This document shows, piece by piece, positions 21,799 to 34,482 of a stretch of DNA of 64,000 nucleotides (positions within the stretch are counted from its first letter, which is position 1; each line of letters starts with the position of its first letter). Below the pieces are notes generated by a model. It made no database searches and was not told where the DNA came from. It was given only the letters and a program-made list of their open reading frames with translations. The stretch is from Neurospora intermedia (taxonomy: Eukaryota > Ascomycota > Sordariomycetes > Sordariales > Sordariaceae): the NCBI GenBank assembly GCA_037102815.1, contig BTPP01000005.1, positions 1,116,001 to 1,180,000 of the forward strand, in the 5' to 3' direction. The translations under genes were made by a program, and so were the position numbers.

Positions 21799-22156
21799 CA
21801 GTCGACCCCCCTGTTCCTGCAACCTCCCCATTATGCAAAACCACTATGTGGTGCAAGGGATTCTCGTGCCCGGATTATTTTACTATGTGAATACTTGCTA
21901 ACTGCTAATTGCAAGCCGCCCAGCCGGCCCGCCACCATACAAACTTGCAACTACAGGGGCTCTGATAGGAGGTTCAGTCACCCTTATCACCCCTTATCAA
22001 AGCTATTATCGGCCATCAGAGCCCCACCAGAGCCCCTTATCAGCCGTATACTATACCATAGTAGAGAGTGGAGCCTACCCTCCATATGCAAAATCACCTT
22101 GTAGTGCAAGCCAAAATGGCTGCCCGGATTACTTGCAAAAACAGGGGGGTCGACTG
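21799..22156. mobile_element. Non-autonomous DNA transposon (MITE), TA target site, Tc1/mariner-pogo-like ends
   Basis: The left end reads CAGTCGACCCCCCTGTT (21799-21815). The right end is its exact reverse complement, AACAGGGGGGTCGACTG (22140-22156). The match extends to 24 bp with two mismatches. Both ends are flanked by TA (21797-21798 and 22157-22158), the duplication made by Tc1/mariner-superfamily elements. Inside are two direct copies of a 45-46-bp block (21833-21877 and 22086-22131) sharing ATGCAAAA at the start and TGCCCGGATTA at the end, plus inverted GGGGCTCTGAT/ATCAGAGCCCC arms (21956-21966, 22015-22025). There is no transposase frame. Assignment to the pogo/Fot1 branch rests on the CAGT start and C-run only. 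Confidence 0.85.
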
Positions 22157-23664
22157 TATTCGTTGATCCTGACGCTTCACGGTGTGGTGTGTACATCGCG
22201 CCTGGGTGGGCCAACAGCCGACACCCCCTTTTCTGTTTCCTGGCTGTTCAAGCATCATAGGGTTAGGGTTGGTGGTACGATTCTGAAAGTTGTTGCAAGC
22301 CCGCTCTTTCAACGTCACCACTGGTAGTTCGTAGGGTCTGTCGTAGGTAGGTCGACTGGTCTGGCTCTATGGTTCTTCGTATGACCCGAAGCGACTTTTT
22401 CTCCTCCGTCAGTCGTTCCGCATTACTGAGTATCGTAACAAGTCTCTCTAGAGGTAAGCTTGAGGCCGAAATCGGGAGTTTAGGTGGTGATTCGGCGTGT
22501 GCATGAGAATGGCTCGATGCATGGAGCACGGGCATCTCTCTGCTGTAGGCTGAGTGAACCCAAGTTTGACACCTTGGTGTGTGATAGGATTTTGTATTGA
22601 AAAATGATGGAGAGGAGCGCCCTTTAGCGGGAGTCAAAGTGTTTCTCGGGTTGTATAGCGATTATGATGTGAGGGCATTCAGCCTTTGTCGAACTCCTTT
22701 AACCCTGCAACAACGGGTCTCAGTTTCAAGAGTACTATGTACATATGCGGCAGAAAAACCCAGACAGAATATCATGACTTGTGCTGGGAGATTTCGCCGA
22801 TACAGGCTAATATCCTGTAGACTACTGAGTTCCCGTGACTCTCTGCAGCAATGCTGACCTAACACAAAAAGACTTCAACGAGCTCAGTTTGAATTATATA
22901 TATTTCCAGCGCTCCCCTCCATAGTCACCAACATCCAAAATTTGACCCATTCACAGGGAAATAAACAAGGAGAGGATTTCCGACGATAAACATCTCTTCT
23001 GTGCTCGTCAACACCGGTCGGTCATCAGAACTCCAATACATAGACACATAGACTACCTCTACCTAGTAAGTGGCGTTCCATTCTTCGTACCCCTGGGGTC
23101 CAAAACCACCTCATCCAGCTCGCCCGCCAAGCACTCCCGCTTCTGTCAAAACCTACCAAGGGCCCCAGCAACAACTCCAAGGAACTCTTTTTTGACGGGA
23201 CTCCCGTCTGCCCAGGTCAGGACCCAGACTCCCAGACCTCGCCAGTCAGTCCCATAAAAACTCCCAGTCAAGCACAGCAGCGCAGCAGCCCAGAGAGTCG
23301 ACGGACGGGAGATCCACACAACCACCTTACCCTTCCCAATCATCCCCAAGCCTCAATCCACCTCCGACTCCGACAGTCCACGACACGTCGGTGCTCGTTC
23401 CGTTGTATCCCTCATCTCTTGCTGCAGGAGATCTATGTAGTGCTTCGTCGCTCACCATTTCTCTCTCCCTCTCACCAGTCTCTTTCTACTTCCGACGCTC
23501 TTGTCTTCCCATCACCAGCGGGAAATCCTCCTTAATCATTTCACCACCTACCTATTATTGCTGCCGTGGTGCATTCTGCCGCATCGGCATACATACCTAA
23601 TAGCCTCTGCCTACCTACGGGCCGCTCTGGTCACCTCACCCGCCTTGGTACTGTACCTACCTTG

Positions 23665-23697
23665 ACCTACCTACCTACCTACCTACCTACTTACCTA
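23665..23697. repeat. (ACCT)n tetranucleotide microsatellite
   Basis: About seven ACCT/TACC units occur in a row, with a final TTACCTAC variant. It lies in the presumed leader or promoter of the LDB-type gene. Confidence 0.9.
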
Positions 23698-24355
23698 CGC
23701 CTATCCGCCTGCCGGACCCGTCCCGCTTCGTCTCTTGTTCCTTGCGGTCAGATCGTTCGGGGGCCACTCTCTGTGTGCCTACTTGACACTGTTCTCAAGT
23801 TGACTTTCGACCGACTTGGATCTACCCTTTTTGCTCACTGTCTCCCCCAACTTTCCGCTCACGTTGCTCGTCGCGCGACCGCCGCCGCCAGACAAAGCCC
23901 CCGTCGCTGGCTGTGAGTGCACGCACACCACCAGACACCTGCCACTCTCCCTCGTCTTCCCAGCTTGAGGCCTGTCCGAGGTGATTTGGATCCTTGGATC
24001 GCCAGGTCCGCACCAAAGGAACCGACACACCCAGTGCCTGCCGTCGTCGCTGCTGTCGTCGTCGCATTCGCCCCCAACACGCTCGGCTTCCTCTCCGTGA
24101 GCGCAACAGCACAACAGCAGTCGTCCAGCAAACGCCATCTTTAACTGCCTCTCGACCGCCTGTCGATCGCCACCCGGTTGAAGCGGCATTGTGATACGCG
24201 CGCGCGCCAGACAAGGAAGAAGACCGACCAACGCCTCAGCCGGCCCTCGCGGCAACCCCCCGTACCGACGAACTGGTTACACTTCGTATGCGATAGCGCG
24301 GAGGAAGTCACGTCGATATCCACGCTGTGGATAGTCGACAGCAAAGTGGAAAGAG

Positions 24356-27086
24356 ATGATGGCTAGCATGCCGATTGGTCCCTCCTTTTCGCCGCACCCT
24401 GGCGGAATGCAGCAACATCCGGGAGCTCCTCCCGGTCACCACATGGCTCCGGGCATGGCCCACAACCCCAGCCAGCCCGGCGCAACCCCCGCCATGGCTC
24501 ATCAGATGGTGGCACACTTGGGTGTATCCGGCCCCGGCCCCCAGATGAGCGCCGGCGCTCTCATGGGAGGGATGCCGCCCGGCACTCCCAACGCCCATGT
24601 TGCCATGCAGCATTTGAACCCCCAGCAGATGGCAGCATACCAACAACAAATCAATGGGATGGGCTGTATGTTTTTCCTTCTTTTTTCTACCATGCCCCGC
24701 TCGCTTGCTTAGACACCATATACTAACCAAAATGGATCTTCAGTTCCCAACAACCCAGTCATGCAACAGCAGTTGCAGCAAGCTAGGCTGCAGCAGCTGC
24801 AGCAAGCGCAACACCAGAGAATCATGCAGGCTCAGCAAGCTCAGGCTCAGTACGGTAACCTGGGAGGCATGCCAATAGGCGTCCCCGGCATGGGCCAAAT
24901 GAATCCTCATATGGCTCAGTTAATGCAGAGGCGCGCAATGGGTGGCCCTATGCCAATGACCCATCAGATGCAACAGCATCTAGCGCAACAGCACCAGGGG
25001 CAGGGGATGAATGTAAGAGCTCGAGAATCCCGTTGCGAAAGGAGATCTACTGCAAGGATACTAACGCAGTATACAGCCGAATCTCATAGCCCAACAGATG
25101 GCGATGCAGCAACAGCAGCAGCAGCAGCAATTACAACAGCAACAACAACAACAACAACAACAACAGCAGCAGCAGCAGCAACAGCAACAGCAGCAGCAGC
25201 AACAACAACAACAGCAGATGGCCCAGCAGGGAAACAACCCCGGCCAGCACCAGATCAACCCCCAAGGTCCAGGCCTCAACATGCAAGCTCAGCTGGCCGC
25301 TCTTCATACGCAACAGGCTCATGCCCAGCAGTCGGCGGCAGTTCAGGCAGCCCAGGCCCAGGCCCAGGCACAACAAGGAGGGCCGGGACAACCACAGCAG
25401 CAACCGCAACAACCACAGCCCCAACCGCCTCAACAGCCACCCCAACAGCAGCCGGGTCAGCCTCAGCAGCCTACTCAACAGCAACCACAGGTTCAGCCAG
25501 GTCCGGGAGTAAATGGGCCAGCACAGAACCAGGGGCCTGCTCAGGGCCCTACACAGCAGCCAAATGCCCAACAGCAGGTCTCCCCTCAAACGCCACAGAC
25601 CACACAAGCTCAGCAAGCACAACTTGCCCACGCCCAGGTTCAAGCAGCCGCCAATGTTGCCAACCTCCTGCAGCAAAAGCGTGTGGATAGCGCAAACTTG
25701 AAGGGCCAGTGCTTGCTCAAACTCAACTCGTTCAATGAGCATTTGAATGGATTCACGGTAAGCTTACGCGTTGAGCATCCCCCTTCCAACTTCCCATCCG
25801 TACTTGATTGTTGACTTTGCTGCTCTAAAGGGTTCCCAAGGTGCAGACGGCTTGAAGTACTGGCAACTCTTTGTCCAGCGGTTCTTCTCCCAGAAAGGCG
25901 TCTTCCGCCAGACTTTTAAGAAACGTGAAGATGAAGCTGCCGATCCCAAGCCGTACGAGATCGACGTTGCAGCCTTGCCGCGATTCTTCAACGTGCATTT
26001 CGAAAGTGGCGTTTCGAAAATGCAGCTGGTCATGCAAGGCACCACAGACAGATCGTTGCCCCATGACGGCCATTTCATCGAGATCGCCAGGGCGAGTGTC
26101 TTCTACTGGTACGATAATGGATCGCATGTAAGTTGGATATCCCTAAACCCAAGCCTACGTGGTAGCAGAACGCTTATAATTCCGAAATAGGTTGTCCATA
26201 ATGGAACCCTCCGGATCCAATTCGATAGCGACCAATTTATCGAGCTTTTCGACTTTGTCGTTGAGAACCACGAGGAGTACCATTCACGGCGCGCAATCAT
26301 CGAGGCTGCTCGGCCTTCGCACACCTGGATCAAGGAGTGGAGATCCCTGAACCCGCCTGACAGCAAGCAGTCACCAGAGATGAGCAAAAAGGGCAAGCAG
26401 AGGCCGTACAAGAGCCCAGCCACTCCGCCACCGGATATCGAGCTTCCGGACTCTTGCGTCAAAATTGGGATGGGGATTCCAGAAGGCGTGTTTCAGTTCC
26501 TGGAGGTACGTGGTCGTGATACGCACTGTTCTGCAGGTACAATGTGACGCTAACTCGGTGTCTTGTGCAGATGGCCGATATCATGGGTCAAATGAGCCCC
26601 TTATTCACGTTCTCCCACAATCATCCCGGCATCTCCCCATATGCTGCTCTCGAGCAGTTTATGACCCAGATCACAGGTCAAGGTCCAACTGTCAACGGTC
26701 AGGCGATGCCGCAAGGAGTCCCTAGGACTCCAGGATACAACCAATTTCCTATGGGTGCCAGTCCAGCAATGGCAAACCAGATGCTTCCTGGGTCTCCTCA
26801 TATAGGTAGCCCAGCTCCTGGCCAAATGCAAGCGCCTGCCATGCAGCTTCAAGTCAGCCAGCAAGGCACCAACTCCAGTGGGCCAAGCGCAAATACTTCG
26901 CCTCAGCAGAACAACAAGAAGAGGAGAGCCTCCCAGGCGAAGCTCGAAGATGATGGTCCCACCTCAGCTCCGACGCCGGCGACTATCGGTACACCCCAAA
27001 TGCCTCAGATGAACGGCGTCCAAGTGAAGGCTAAGCACCCTCCAACGCCGAGGATGCAGAAACGCATGAAGAACAACCAAGGATAG
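24356..27086 (+). CDS. ptaB: LIM-domain-binding (LDB/SEUSS/PtaB-like) transcriptional co-regulator
   Basis: Six exons (24356-24665, 24744-25012, 25077-25757, 25831-26127, 26191-26505, 26571-27086) join in frame to 795 residues; introns are 64-78 bp. The N-terminal half is Met/Gly/Pro/Gln-rich with a polyglutamine tract near residues 204-243 and further Gln/Pro/Ala repeats to about 370. The conserved LDB dimerisation domain covers about 395-625, with blocks such as GLKYWQLFVQRFFSQKGVFR and HNGTLRIQFDSDQFIELFDF. A basic motif (KKRRASQAK) near 740 may be a nuclear signal. Fungal members (PtaB, Mfg1, Adn-type) partner Flo8/LIM-type factors to control adhesion and development; that role here is by homology. 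Residues Gln/Pro-rich outside the domain suggest activation or phase-separating segments. Confidence 0.88.
25098..25220 (+). repeat. CAG/CAA polyglutamine tract in the LDB-type gene
   Basis: About 40 near-continuous CAG and CAA codons, interrupted once by a leucine codon early on. The CAG/CAA mixture would stabilise the tract against slippage. Confidence 0.95.
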
Positions 27087-30000
27087 AAGACGAGACGTTC
27101 ATGATCGAGCTGTGGACGCCGTCTTGCTCCCCTTTCATACACAATTAACAGAAATTCTTCACGGTTGGTGTCTTGGCGTCTTGCTGGGTCTTCTTGACAT
27201 GAGCTCGTTCAGACCTCTCGACTTCTTAGACATCCAGAGCTGGGCAGTCTTTTGGCTCGGTTTTTTCTTACTTTTTCTTTCTGTTCACACACGCATGGGA
27301 TTTTACATGACTGCATCCGGCTAAACTCTGTATTTGGGCCGGGGAAAGCATTCATTCTGGAATCGGACCATTTGCATATACCCTATTTTCTGGTTCACAC
27401 GGGAAAGGCGCTGGTGGAAAGCGCATATGGGAGGAGGCTAACGGGGAGCCAGAGAAGGCTATCGAATGGGAGAGCGGAACTGTTTGGTGGAAGTTGAAGT
27501 GGTTATTGGGATAACATTGACACCAACAGGTGGGAAGAAGAATCGATCAGGAAGAGGCGGCAAGGTATGGGGATTGAGATGATGAAATGGAGGAGCAGAA
27601 CGGATAGGATTCGGGGAGGGTCAGTCAGCTGAAGCGGGTGCCAAAAATTTACTTGGCTCGAGTCCATGATATAATATTGCACTCGAGGCAGGCGTTTTGA
27701 CGCGTTCTGGCAGGCGTTCTGCGAGGCGAAGGAAGGAAGGCATGATTTTTGTGTACATCGCGTTTCCATTTTTCCTCTTTATTTGGTCTTTGGTTCCAGA
27801 GTTTGAGAAACCAGCGCATTCCTACTACCTACCTATTTTCCGTTTTCCTTTTCGCCGGGTTGATATATAGTGCTGGGAAGAAGAGTCTCTCTGTTGTTTT
27901 TGTTGAGGCAAAGGAGAAGAGGGGAGAAAGAGAACGACACGCGAGTAGGGAAAGAGTGAGTGCTCGGATCATCCGACATTCTACCTCACGGGCTTGGAGA
28001 CGGCATGGATGAATCGGTCTTCGGTGTCAGCCGGGTAGATTTGTCCCGCCTCTGCTCCGGCTCCGGTCTTCTGGCCTATGGTTGTCGCCGTTTTCTGTTT
28101 AATGTTAATGATTTGGCGTCTTACGAGAGAGAACCGACTATTGGGTGAGTGAAGACATTGCAAAAATGGTGTTGTGAAAGAGCAAGAGCGACGGATGCAA
28201 AACATAGCGTATTACCACATACTTTTTTCGGTCTTGATGTGGTCATCGTCATGTTTATCAAACTTGGATCGATGCTTCTGATACTTAACTTACTTGTGTT
28301 GCGCGCGTGGTTTGAGCGAGATGGAAAGAGGGTCTGATAACTTGAAGGAAAGAAAACAAAAGAGAAGGAGGATGGGAGGGAACGGAGTCGAGTTGGATAG
28401 AGAGAGAGGGGGGTGGTATTTTGTATCAAAACTTTGTGTTCATTTAAGTTAGTCAAAGAACTTCAGCAATCATATTTTTTTTCTTTCTTGCACTATCATT
28501 CATGCCCGTCTATCCATGTCTCTGTTGCTTCTGTTTCTTCCATCCATTCGACATCTACGTCAACAGTTCATACTGGCCTGCACAATACTATCCACTTAGG
28601 TTTCTTCCTACAAACACTAGATAACATGAGTCTAGGCAAGGTCATGATATGCTCCACGTCAAGCCTGGCTATGTGTCCAGCTAATTTACTCGCATTCCTT
28701 CCTATTTATCGAGAGAAGCCTCATCTACAACTTATCACATCGCTTCGTTACATCATTTACCTCGTCTCCTTCTCAGGTTAGGTGCTAGTAGAGAACAACT
28801 GTTGACTGCTCATAGACAACGCTCACTCACCTCCTTCAAACCCGTACAGAACCACCTCTATATATTTTGGCTCTGTCGTAGTTCAAAGGTTCAAAGAACG
28901 TTGACGCTTCCTTATGCAAGATATAGATAATTCAAAAGAGCGTGTGTCATGGCTTTTAGGTACTTTACTCCAGAAACAGCTTGATACCTCTGCTCTGATC
29001 TTTAAGTTCCAAGGATCATCTTACTGGTCGAACGTCGAACTTTCTCTTCGCTGTATATACTTCGTTGCTGTAGGTCCTTTGATATCGCGAGATAAGTGAA
29101 ATGGTGCGAACTTGTTATAGTCCCTCTCTCATCTCTATTTCTTAATCTATACTTTTACCCAAGTATGATGTGCGCTTTGTTTCTTGTGCCATATACGATG
29201 TATTGTGTTTCGTGTTCCATCTAGTCATTCATTCTCTATGGTGATGTGATGTGACAACAGTTCGTGGACTGAAAGGCGGGTTTGACAATGTGATCAAGCA
29301 TGCCTTCGTAGTGATGACTTCTGTGAAAAGAAGCAGACCAGTGTACCTAGAAAACGAGAAGTGGTGCAGTCAAACAACAAGAACAACAACAATTTATTCA
29401 TTCATTTCTTGCTTTCAAGGCTCTTATCTTTCTACTAAATAAAGGTGTAGAACAGTCTACTCCGTGTCTCGTATATCCATGATGTCACTGATTTCTCTTC
29501 CTCCTTTTTTTCTCTACTTCTATCACTTGGACGCCTACGATCCCCTTTCTATTTTGTGCGTTCGATTCTGTCACTCACTTACACTCACACCCTTACACCG
29601 CACTATTTACTATTGATAAACTTGTAGCATTCAGCATTGTTAACTATCCATTGTCTGTCTTTCAACTTTCTCACTCATCCCGCACGCATAGCCCTTTGTT
29701 GTTTCAGTTATGGCTGCAGCCACAGTCCATTGTTTTAGCCACACATGATCATGATCGTACTGATTTTCGTAATGACTTATCGCAGTAGACGACGATTCGA
29801 CTACCATATATAGTGTAATGTTTGAACAGTAATGTGAAGTTCAAGTTATCAACGTCAAGACAAGATGATGAAAACGTCTCAGTCATGCGCCGAGGCAAGT
29901 TACTTTTTGGGTGTCTTGGTAGTTGGAGGTTAGGCTGCAGACCTATGCAATGCCAGGTAGTCGGCACATCTTTCTTGTATTGGCGAAGCATGAAGTTGGT

Positions 30001-30703
30001 CTAAGACTGCCAGGATCGGATATACGACTTTGGCGAGTTTGTCCCGACGGTCTCACTGTTGTAAGAGTCCTCCGTGATTTCATCAAATTGGATCAAAAGA
30101 ACTGGAAGACCAATAGTTAGCACATCACACAATGGATTTAACCAAGCGACATTATACACTGGAACCATCAACCATGTGAACCAGTGTAACGATGTCCAGC
30201 TAGGATACGTGTAATACCTATCGTATATCTATAAGCTGTGTGGTTCCCCGTGATATCCACGTATGGAACTGCCGTCCTCGTGATGTGCTTCTGTTGCGGC
30301 CATACATCCAGGATTCATATTCGGAGGGGTTCAACAAGGGATGTAAGTCACCGGCGTGGTGAAAAAGGGCATAGAGAATGAGGTAAACATTGATTTGTGA
30401 AACGGGCAATCCAACGGAAAATGATGCTGTCTCTAGACCAAAGCACACCGGGAAGCAAAGTAAAGGGGATTTCACTTTCATACGGCTGCAGGTGGCACTC
30501 AAGTCCAGACCCCAACAGCACAGTCCCGTCGTCCCTTCTGTCGTAGCAAGCCCTCCCCCTCTTCAGCCAACGTAACCCTAAGGATATAAACCCAGCAGAA
30601 ACAACATGATGCACAGCCCACCAACCCGCTCATTGATCCAGTAATCGTGTATGAATCCCAAAACGCCCACAACGTCTAAAGCAAAACGATAGAGAGGATA
30701 TGA
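27087..30703. other. 3.6-kb gene-free region between convergent genes
   Basis: It lies between the stop codons of the LDB-type gene (+) and atg8 (-). It is T-rich and A/T-richer than the flanking genes, notably 28440-30200. No frame resembles a known protein and no tRNA or 5S rRNA pattern was found. It may hold long 3' UTRs or noncoding RNA. Confidence 0.5.
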
Positions 30704-31210
30704 TTACGCAGTCTCGAAGTCGCCGAAGGTGTTCTCGCCCGAGTATGTGATGTAGAGGAAACTGTGGTAGTAGTCACGTTAGTCTGGGTTACAGTTGGAA
30801 AAAAAATGATAAGGGATAGAGGCTGCCACGTACCCATCCTCATCCTTGTGCTCCTCGTAGATGCTGCTCATGAGAGCAGCGGTTGGAGGAAGGACCTCAT
30901 CTACGAAGATGAAGATGGCCTTCTCGGGCGACAGCTTGATGCGCTTGCGGATGACGTAAACGAACTGGCCCACGGTGAGGTCCGCCGGTACGAGGTACTT
31001 CTTCTTATCGATGGTAGCGATATCGCTCTTCTCGACCTTTTCGCAAATAACCTGTGGCGACATGTGTTAGTTGGGGATAAGGGCGGTGACTGCGGGATCG
31101 TCCGGATGGGGGATGCTTACGGGAATACGGTCGGAGTACTTTTGGCGAATACGCTCGGCCTCGGCCTTGCGCTTCTCGAAGGGGTGCTCGTCCTTGAACT
31201 TGGATCTCAT
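30704..31210 (-). CDS. atg8: Autophagy ubiquitin-like protein Atg8
   Basis: Exons 31210-31121, 31051-30834 and 30761-30704 give 121 residues; both introns hold frame. Atg8 is conjugated to phosphatidylethanolamine and drives phagophore expansion and cargo capture. The sequence starts [20 protein letters not shown], has the ubiquitin-fold core ([20 protein letters not shown]) and ends NTFGDFETA. Gly116 is therefore followed by five residues that Atg4 must remove before lipidation. Length and core match yeast and other fungal Atg8 almost exactly. It is divergent from the neighbouring hem13 gene across about 2 kb. Confidence 0.98.
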
Positions 31211-33174
31211 TTTGGCGGTTTGGGTTGATAATGTGGAAGATGCGGTGATGGGTGTTTGACTTTGAAATTGACTACAAGCGTGGATACGATGGATGGATAA
31301 GACGGTGTCTGCGATAGAGGGAATCCGGTGTTAGTCGGAAGAAGCGGCTATTGAAAGGGAGATAGACCATAGATGGCTTCCGCATGGAGCAGAATCAGTG
31401 TTGGCCGGAAATGCAAAACATACCTTGATGACTGGCGTGTGATGAAATGAGGAAGCTCGGGAGAGATGTCAGAGGTAAGAAACGGCAAGAGGATGAAGAG
31501 GGGGAAGAAGGGTTGATGTACCTCTTTGACCATGGATGTAAGGTGTGTTAGTAGGTTGCCAGGCAGTGTTGCCTATCGGCCGCGTCCAGTTGGCGCCTGC
31601 CCGCCTGTCTGCGCAGCACGGGTCAAAGGCCCTGGACACGCCAGGACAACCTGAACACTAAGCGGGTGACCAGCAGGCGGAGGCGGGGCTGACCAGATGA
31701 CTAAAGCGAGAGTCGATCCTCGATTGGGCCTAGCCCGCTCCCAGTCGGTGAATCAGATGGGTCACTGGCCGTCGCTCACATGGTCAAGCTTAACAGGTCA
31801 CTGCCTTTTCAGTGGCATTCCAGGGGCATTTCAAGGCGAAGGCGTGCCCGGCACTCAGCTAGGAGCGGTACCTGAACGGTACCTCTTGGCCATCAGTGGG
31901 GCGGCGTGGAGGTAGCAATGACGCAGCACTCCGTATCCGTCTCCTATCTCTCGTTGTACACTAGTATCATGATACACTACATTACCAAGTCCTATGTTGA
32001 TAGAGGAACCTTGTATCAGCGGCACATGGACAAGACAAAAGGATGGCCCCAAGAAGGGCGCATTGTGAACCTCCTTTCCGTTCCAAGGGCAGCCAGCCTC
32101 GTGGCCGTGATCCTTTGGCTTCCCGGTTTGTTGAACATGTAGACCGCATTTTACTAAGAAGGGCGTGGACGGTTCCATCGGCTTGGCCAGCGTCTCGAGC
32201 TTGCACGGGCACCTAAGTTGTTGACCGCTTTGTTCGCCTGCCGTCTACCTGCCTTTACACTATTAAAGGCCTAAGGAGGACCAGGTCATGGATGTCACCA
32301 CTGCGAAGTCGTCATTCTCTCCGCTTATTCGCATTTGGTATATCTTATCCATGATAGTCTCCTATCTGTCAATGAAGCTTTATCCTGGAGCTCATCCCGG
32401 GCCTCCCTACAACTGAAGTCCGATCGGAGCTGAGCTGACCATTTGCCCCGCCATGGGACCCGGGCCCGCGTGTTTACTATCAGGTACCGTTTTCGGTGTC
32501 CGCCTAGGTGGCTTTTCCGGTCGCTCCCGGAGTGCGTGCAGCACCAAAAGTGGACATCTCACTCCTCAGGGTCCGGTTCCCCGTCCATCCACTGGAGCCG
32601 TTGAAATGCAAGGAACACCCCGCGAATGTTCCGTTCGGGCTGCCCGCACAAGATACGGCACTGCGCTATCATGGATGGCAGCGTGGTTACAGAGGGAGCT
32701 GTCTATCAGCCTGTTCCGGGTATAGCGTCATTTTCCATCACTTGTAGTGTAGCGAGGTAGTTGATAGTTGATCCAACCAGTGAAAGAGAATTCGGCTCCG
32801 AGGCACCACAAGCAAGCGGATCCCTCCTCGAGATCCCCAGCAGGCAGGGCGATTACCCAGCGAAGACTAGACTACCCGCCGAGGCCACTCAAGCTCTCGA
32901 TTTCAACAACAACATCCGATTCTGGACACCACATCAGCCGAGGGTCGAGTCTGTCAAGTTTCTCGGTTCAGCCTTGTCTCAATTGACGAATCGACAGTTC
33001 GCCAATTCGCGATTGTAAAAGAGCTTGCGCGGTCTTTCCCGGCCCTCCGTACCTAGATCTGGTGTGGTGGTCTCATGTTCGCAGAGTAAAATCATTCGAT
33101 CTCGGGACCTCGACCTGCTCACCACCCACCACGACGCTACCACTCCCCCATTCGTATAAATAAGAACTGTCAAG
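31211..33174. other. Divergent intergenic region between atg8 and hem13
   Basis: It carries both promoters. A TATA-like GTATAAATA lies just before the hem13 ATG (about 33153-33161). GC-rich segments near 31560-31700 and 32440-32560 show no coding character. No gene is supported. Confidence 0.55.
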
Positions 33175-34482
33175 ATGGCCTCGCGACGGCCTACTCTTCG
33201 CCTGTTTGCTCAGTGCAAGACGAAACCCCAATTCAACCATACCTGGACCCCTCGCCGAGCTGCATCAAGCTACCAGAGCTCCGGATCGGCACGTCAAGCT
33301 TTCTCAAACTCGCGCAACTACCTCACTTTGGCTGCTGCTGGTTTAGCTGTAGCCACTGGTACTCTTAGTTACAAGATGGTATGCGCCTGCTGCGACTTCC
33401 CATTGACCAATTGCCTACTGCGGACCCTAACTCACTATGTGCTCTGAATCCAGGCCGTCGAAGACCCCATCCGATGCGATTCCCCCACCCTTGCCGAGCG
33501 CGACAATCAGATTAAGCGCGAGAAAGGCGTAAACGATGCCTCGCCAATGCGCCTGCGTATGGAGAAGTTCGTCAAGGAGCAACAGAGGGAAATTGTCAGA
33601 GCGCTAGAGGAGGCCGACGGCACACCATTCCGAGTGGATGAGTGGCAGCGCAAGGAGGGAGGCGGCGGCATCACCTGCGTCCTCCAGGAAGGCAAGGTGT
33701 TTGAGAAGGCCGGTGTTGGTGTGAGCGTCGTCTACGGCACTCTTCCCAAGCCCGCCATCATCAAGATGCGTGCCAACCACAAGAACCTGGCCCAAGAGGA
33801 TGACATTCCTGACAGCCTCGAGTTCTTCGCCGCCGGCCTCAGTCTGATCGTCCACCCCAAGAACCCAATGGCACCGACAGTCCACCTCAACTACCGATAC
33901 TTCGAGACGGCCAACCCCGACGGCTCCTCGGGAGCGTGGTGGTTCGGTGGCGGAAGTGACCTGACGCCCAGCTACCTCTTTGATGAGGACGCCATCCAGT
34001 TCCACAAGTCGCTGAAGGAAGTGTGCGATGCCCACGACAAGGAGTACTACCCCCGCTTCAAGAAGTGGTGCGACGAGTACTTCTACAACAAGCACCGCGG
34101 CGAGTGCCGCGGTATCGGCGGTATCTTCTTTGACGACTTGGATGAGACCGTCTCCGACAAGGAGAACACCTTCGCTTTCGTCCAGGACGCGCTCAAGTCG
34201 TTTGCGCCCACCTACATTTCCATCATCAACAAGCGCAAGGACATGCCGTACACGGAGGAGGAGAAGCGGTGGCAGCAGATTCGCAGGGGCAAGTATGTCG
34301 AGTTCAACCTGGTGCACGACCGCGGCACCGCGTTTGGCTTGAACACCCCTGGTGCGCGCGTGGAGAGTATCCTCATGAGCTTGCCGTTGACGGCTAGGTG
34401 GGAGTACATGTATGAGCCGGCGCCGAAGAGCAGGGAGGCGAGGTTGGTTGAGGTGCTGAAGAACCCCAAGGACTGGGTATGA
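33175..34482 (+). CDS. hem13: Coproporphyrinogen III oxidase, oxygen-dependent (HemF type)
   Basis: Exons 33175-33378 and 33454-34482 give 410 residues. The enzyme converts coproporphyrinogen III to protoporphyrinogen IX in haem synthesis, using O2. The first 68 residues are Arg/Ser-rich with a hydrophobic stretch (YLTLAAAGLAVATGTLSYKM), like a mitochondrial presequence with a membrane or intermembrane-space sorting segment. The mature part carries family signatures: HLNYRYFE, WWFGGGSDLTPSYLF, YPRFKKWCDEYFYNKHRGE, GIGGIFFDDLDE and EFNLVHDRGTAFGL. It ends NPKDWV. All conserved acidic and His residues I can recall are present, so it should be active. Confidence 0.97.

Larger units (their letters stand above)
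19531..24355. other. 4.8-kb gene-free region with a MITE and a long leader
   Basis: No reading frame here looks like a protein. It contains the 3' flank of the HbrB-type gene, a (TA)-rich spot near 19740, a 358-bp MITE at 21799-22156, and from about 23000 onward a C/T-rich stretch that is probably promoter and long 5' leader of the LDB-type gene, including an ACCT microsatellite. Confidence 0.6.

Noticed and set aside
22259-22270. AGGGTTAGGGTT, telomere-like
   Set aside because: Only two units occur with no further array, within the flank of the MITE; likely chance.
25131-25742. 203-residue Leu-rich minus-strand frame
   Set aside because: It is antisense to the polyglutamine tract; CTG/TTG runs give poly-Leu with no domain.
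30764-31228. 154-residue plus-strand frame
   Set aside because: It is antisense to atg8 exons and introns.
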